64,000 nucleotides of DNA from Xenophilus sp. Marseille-Q4582 (GTDB lineage: Bacteria > Pseudomonadota > Gammaproteobacteria > Burkholderiales > Burkholderiaceae_C), in the NCBI RefSeq assembly GCF_916700565.1, contig NZ_CAKAKO010000002.1:496001-560000 (forward strand), read 5' to 3'. A program made the position numbers and the translations under genes. Positions within the stretch are counted from its first letter, which is position 1, and each line of letters opens with the position of its first letter. Shown here piece by piece: positions 62,527 to 64,000 of the stretch. The notes under the pieces were generated by a model. That model had not been told where the DNA came from. It made no database searches and saw only the letters and a program-made list of their open reading frames with translations.

Positions 62527-64000
62527 GTGTCAGCCCCCAAAACGCCTCTTCCCGCGCTCGTGCTGGGCGCCATCGGCATCGTCTATGGCGACATCGGCAC
62601 CAGCGTGCTGTACGCCATCAAGGAAATCTTCGGCCACGGCCACGTGCCGTTCACGATCGAGAACGTGTACGGCATGCTCTCGATGATCTTCTGGACGATG
62701 ACCATCATCGTCTCCCTCAAGTACGTGGTGCTGGTGCTGCGCGCCGACAACGAGGGCGAGGGCGGGCTGGTCGCGATGTTGGCGCTGGCTTCGCGCGCCG
62801 TGGCCGACCGGCCGAAGCTGCGCAATGGCATGCTGGTGGTGGGCATCTTCGGCACCGCGCTGTTCTACGGCGATGGCGTCATCACCCCGGCCATCTCGGT
62901 GCTCTCGGCCGTCGAAGGGCTGGAGATCGTCTCGCCGCACTTCAGGCACTACGTCATCCCCATCACGCTGGTGGTGCTCTTCGGCCTCTTCGCGGTGCAA
63001 AAGCGCGGCACGGCCGGCATCGGCCGCTTCTTCGGCCCGATCACGCTGACCTGGTTCCTCGTGCTGGCGCTGCTGGGCGTGGCGCAGATCACCACGCACC
63101 CCGAGATCCTGCTGGCCATCAACCCGCTCTACATGCTGCGCTTCATCTGGGACTTCCCCGGTGTCAGCTTCATCGTGCTGGGCGCCATGGTGCTGTGCGT
63201 GACGGGCGCCGAGGCGCTGTATGCCGACATGGGCCACTTCGGCAAGAAGCCGATCCGCATCGCCTGGTTCGCCGTCGTCATGCCCTGCCTGGTGCTGAAC
63301 TACTTCGGCCAGGGCGCGCTGCTGCTGGAAACGCCCGAAGCGGTGAAGAACCCCTTCTTCCTGATGGCGCCGCAATGGGCGCTGGTGCCGCTGGTGCTGC
63401 TGGCCACGGCCGCCACGGTGATCGCCTCGCAGGCCATGCTCACGGGGGCCTTCAGCGTGACGCGGCAGGTGATCCAGCTGGGCTACCTGCCGCGCCTGCG
63501 CATCGAATACACCAGCGTGCGCTCGGCCGGGCAGATCTACATCCCCTTCATCAACTGGGGCCTGTTCGTGGCCATCGTGCTGGCCGTGGTGATGTTCCGC
63601 AATTCCAGCAACCTGGCCGCGGCCTACGGCATCGCGGTGACCACCGACATGCTGATCACCACGGTGCTCACCTTCTTTGTGATCCGCTTCGCGTGGAAGC
63701 TGCCGCTGCTGCTGTGCATCGCCTCCACCTCGGTCTTCTTCCTCATCGACCTGGCCTTCTTCGCCTCGAACATGCTCAAGCTGCCGCAGGGCGGCTGGTT
63801 CACCGTGATGATCGGCCTGGCCATGTTCACGCTGATGATCACCTGGCACCGCGGGCGGCAGCTGATGAGCGAGGCCCAGCGCGCCGACGCCATCGACCTG
63901 CGCAGCTTTCTCGAATCGGTGTTCATCAGCCCGCCCACGCGCGTGGAAGGCACGGCCGTGTTCCTGACGGCCGAGCCCGGCGTGGTGCCCAACGCGCTGC
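62527..64000 (+). CDS. kup: Low-affinity potassium transporter Kup (5' part, runs off window)
   Basis: At least 491 residues of a KUP/HAK/KT potassium:proton symporter that normally reaches about 620. The reading frame begins with GTG at 62527 and gives [30 protein letters not shown] (in blocks), the family N terminus. [22 protein letters not shown] near residue 115, [22 protein letters not shown] near residue 232 and [13 protein letters not shown] near residue 365 follow, with about twelve membrane helices. No good ribosome-binding site precedes the GTG, so the exact start is uncertain. The C-terminal cytoplasmic domain lies beyond the end. Confidence 0.94.
   Translation, partial: MSAPKTPLPALVLGAIGIVYGDIGTSVLYAIKEIFGHGHVPFTIENVYGMLSMIFWTMTIIVSLKYVVLVLRADNEGEGGLVAMLALASRAVADRPKLRNGMLVVGIFGTALFYGDGVITPAISVLSAVEGLEIVSPHFRHYVIPITLVVLFGLFAVQKRGTAGIGRFFGPITLTWFLVLALLGVAQITTHPEILLAINPLYMLRFIWDFPGVSFIVLGAMVLCVTGAEALYADMGHFGKKPIRIAWFAVVMPCLVLNYFGQGALLLETPEAVKNPFFLMAPQWALVPLVLLATAATVIASQAMLTGAFSVTRQVIQLGYLPRLRIEYTSVRSAGQIYIPFINWGLFVAIVLAVVMFRNSSNLAAAYGIAVTTDMLITTVLTFFVIRFAWKLPLLLCIASTSVFFLIDLAFFASNMLKLPQGGWFTVMIGLAMFTLMITWHRGRQLMSEAQRADAIDLRSFLESVFISPPTRVEGTAVFLTAEPGVVPNAL

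Overview
The window is very GC-rich chromosomal DNA from a Gram-negative betaproteobacterium, most likely a member of the Burkholderiales, family Comamonadaceae. The evidence is the strong G/C bias at third codon positions, the order leuS-lptE-holA, the fur/bamE(omlA)-dapB and hpf-ptsN-hprK neighbourhoods, and the glutamate-cysteine ligase, which is the form found in Acidithiobacillus and betaproteobacteria. I see no tRNA or rRNA gene, insertion sequence, integrase or CRISPR array. Most of the window is ordinary chromosome, with two accessory-looking stretches.

Region by region. 1-5.2 kb: a Nudix hydrolase, an alpha/beta hydrolase, a PheC-like periplasmic protein, an ACR3/bile-acid-symporter-type membrane protein and a luciferase-like oxidoreductase. 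5.2-7.6 kb: an IclR regulator diverges from an FAD monooxygenase gene that is broken by a one-base frameshift and has lost its 3' end; a duplicated operator-like motif lies between them. 7.6-14.6 kb (minus strand): two fatty-acyl-CoA ligases and pntAB. 14.9-19.1 kb: a two-component system (response regulator, then CHASE2 sensor kinase) with a DUF4019 protein and a NudJ-like Nudix enzyme. 19.1-21.5 kb: mnmA, carrying an in-frame block of two perfect palindromes, and corA. 21.8-30.2 kb: a UvrD-type helicase, hpf, ptsN and hprK, then fur divergent from bamE, followed by dapB, an ExbB/ExbD pair and a cysteine-rich lipoprotein.

30.2-41.5 kb is one minus-strand glycogen operon: an alpha-glucosidase gene, then glgB, glgX, glgC, glgA and glgP, covering synthesis, branching, debranching and phosphorolysis. 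41.6-45.8 kb is leuS-lptE-holA. 45.8-56.5 kb looks like an insert between holA and proA. It holds an Lrp regulator with ornithine cyclodeaminase and arginase (arginine to ornithine to proline). It also holds an AraC regulator divergent from a branched-chain-amino-acid-type ABC transporter, an aromatic-aldehyde dehydrogenase and a coniferyl-alcohol-dehydrogenase-like SDR. The last group reads as an uptake and oxidation module for a lignin-derived phenylpropanoid alcohol; that substrate is inference.

56.5-64 kb returns to core genes: proA, trkA, trkH, gshA and the 5' part of kup, which runs off the window. Potassium uptake is thus represented twice (TrkAH and Kup). The most unusual signals are the paired palindromes inside mnmA, the candidate monolignol module, the decayed monooxygenase next to an apparently intact regulator, and several unexplained inverted repeats in leaders and gene ends.
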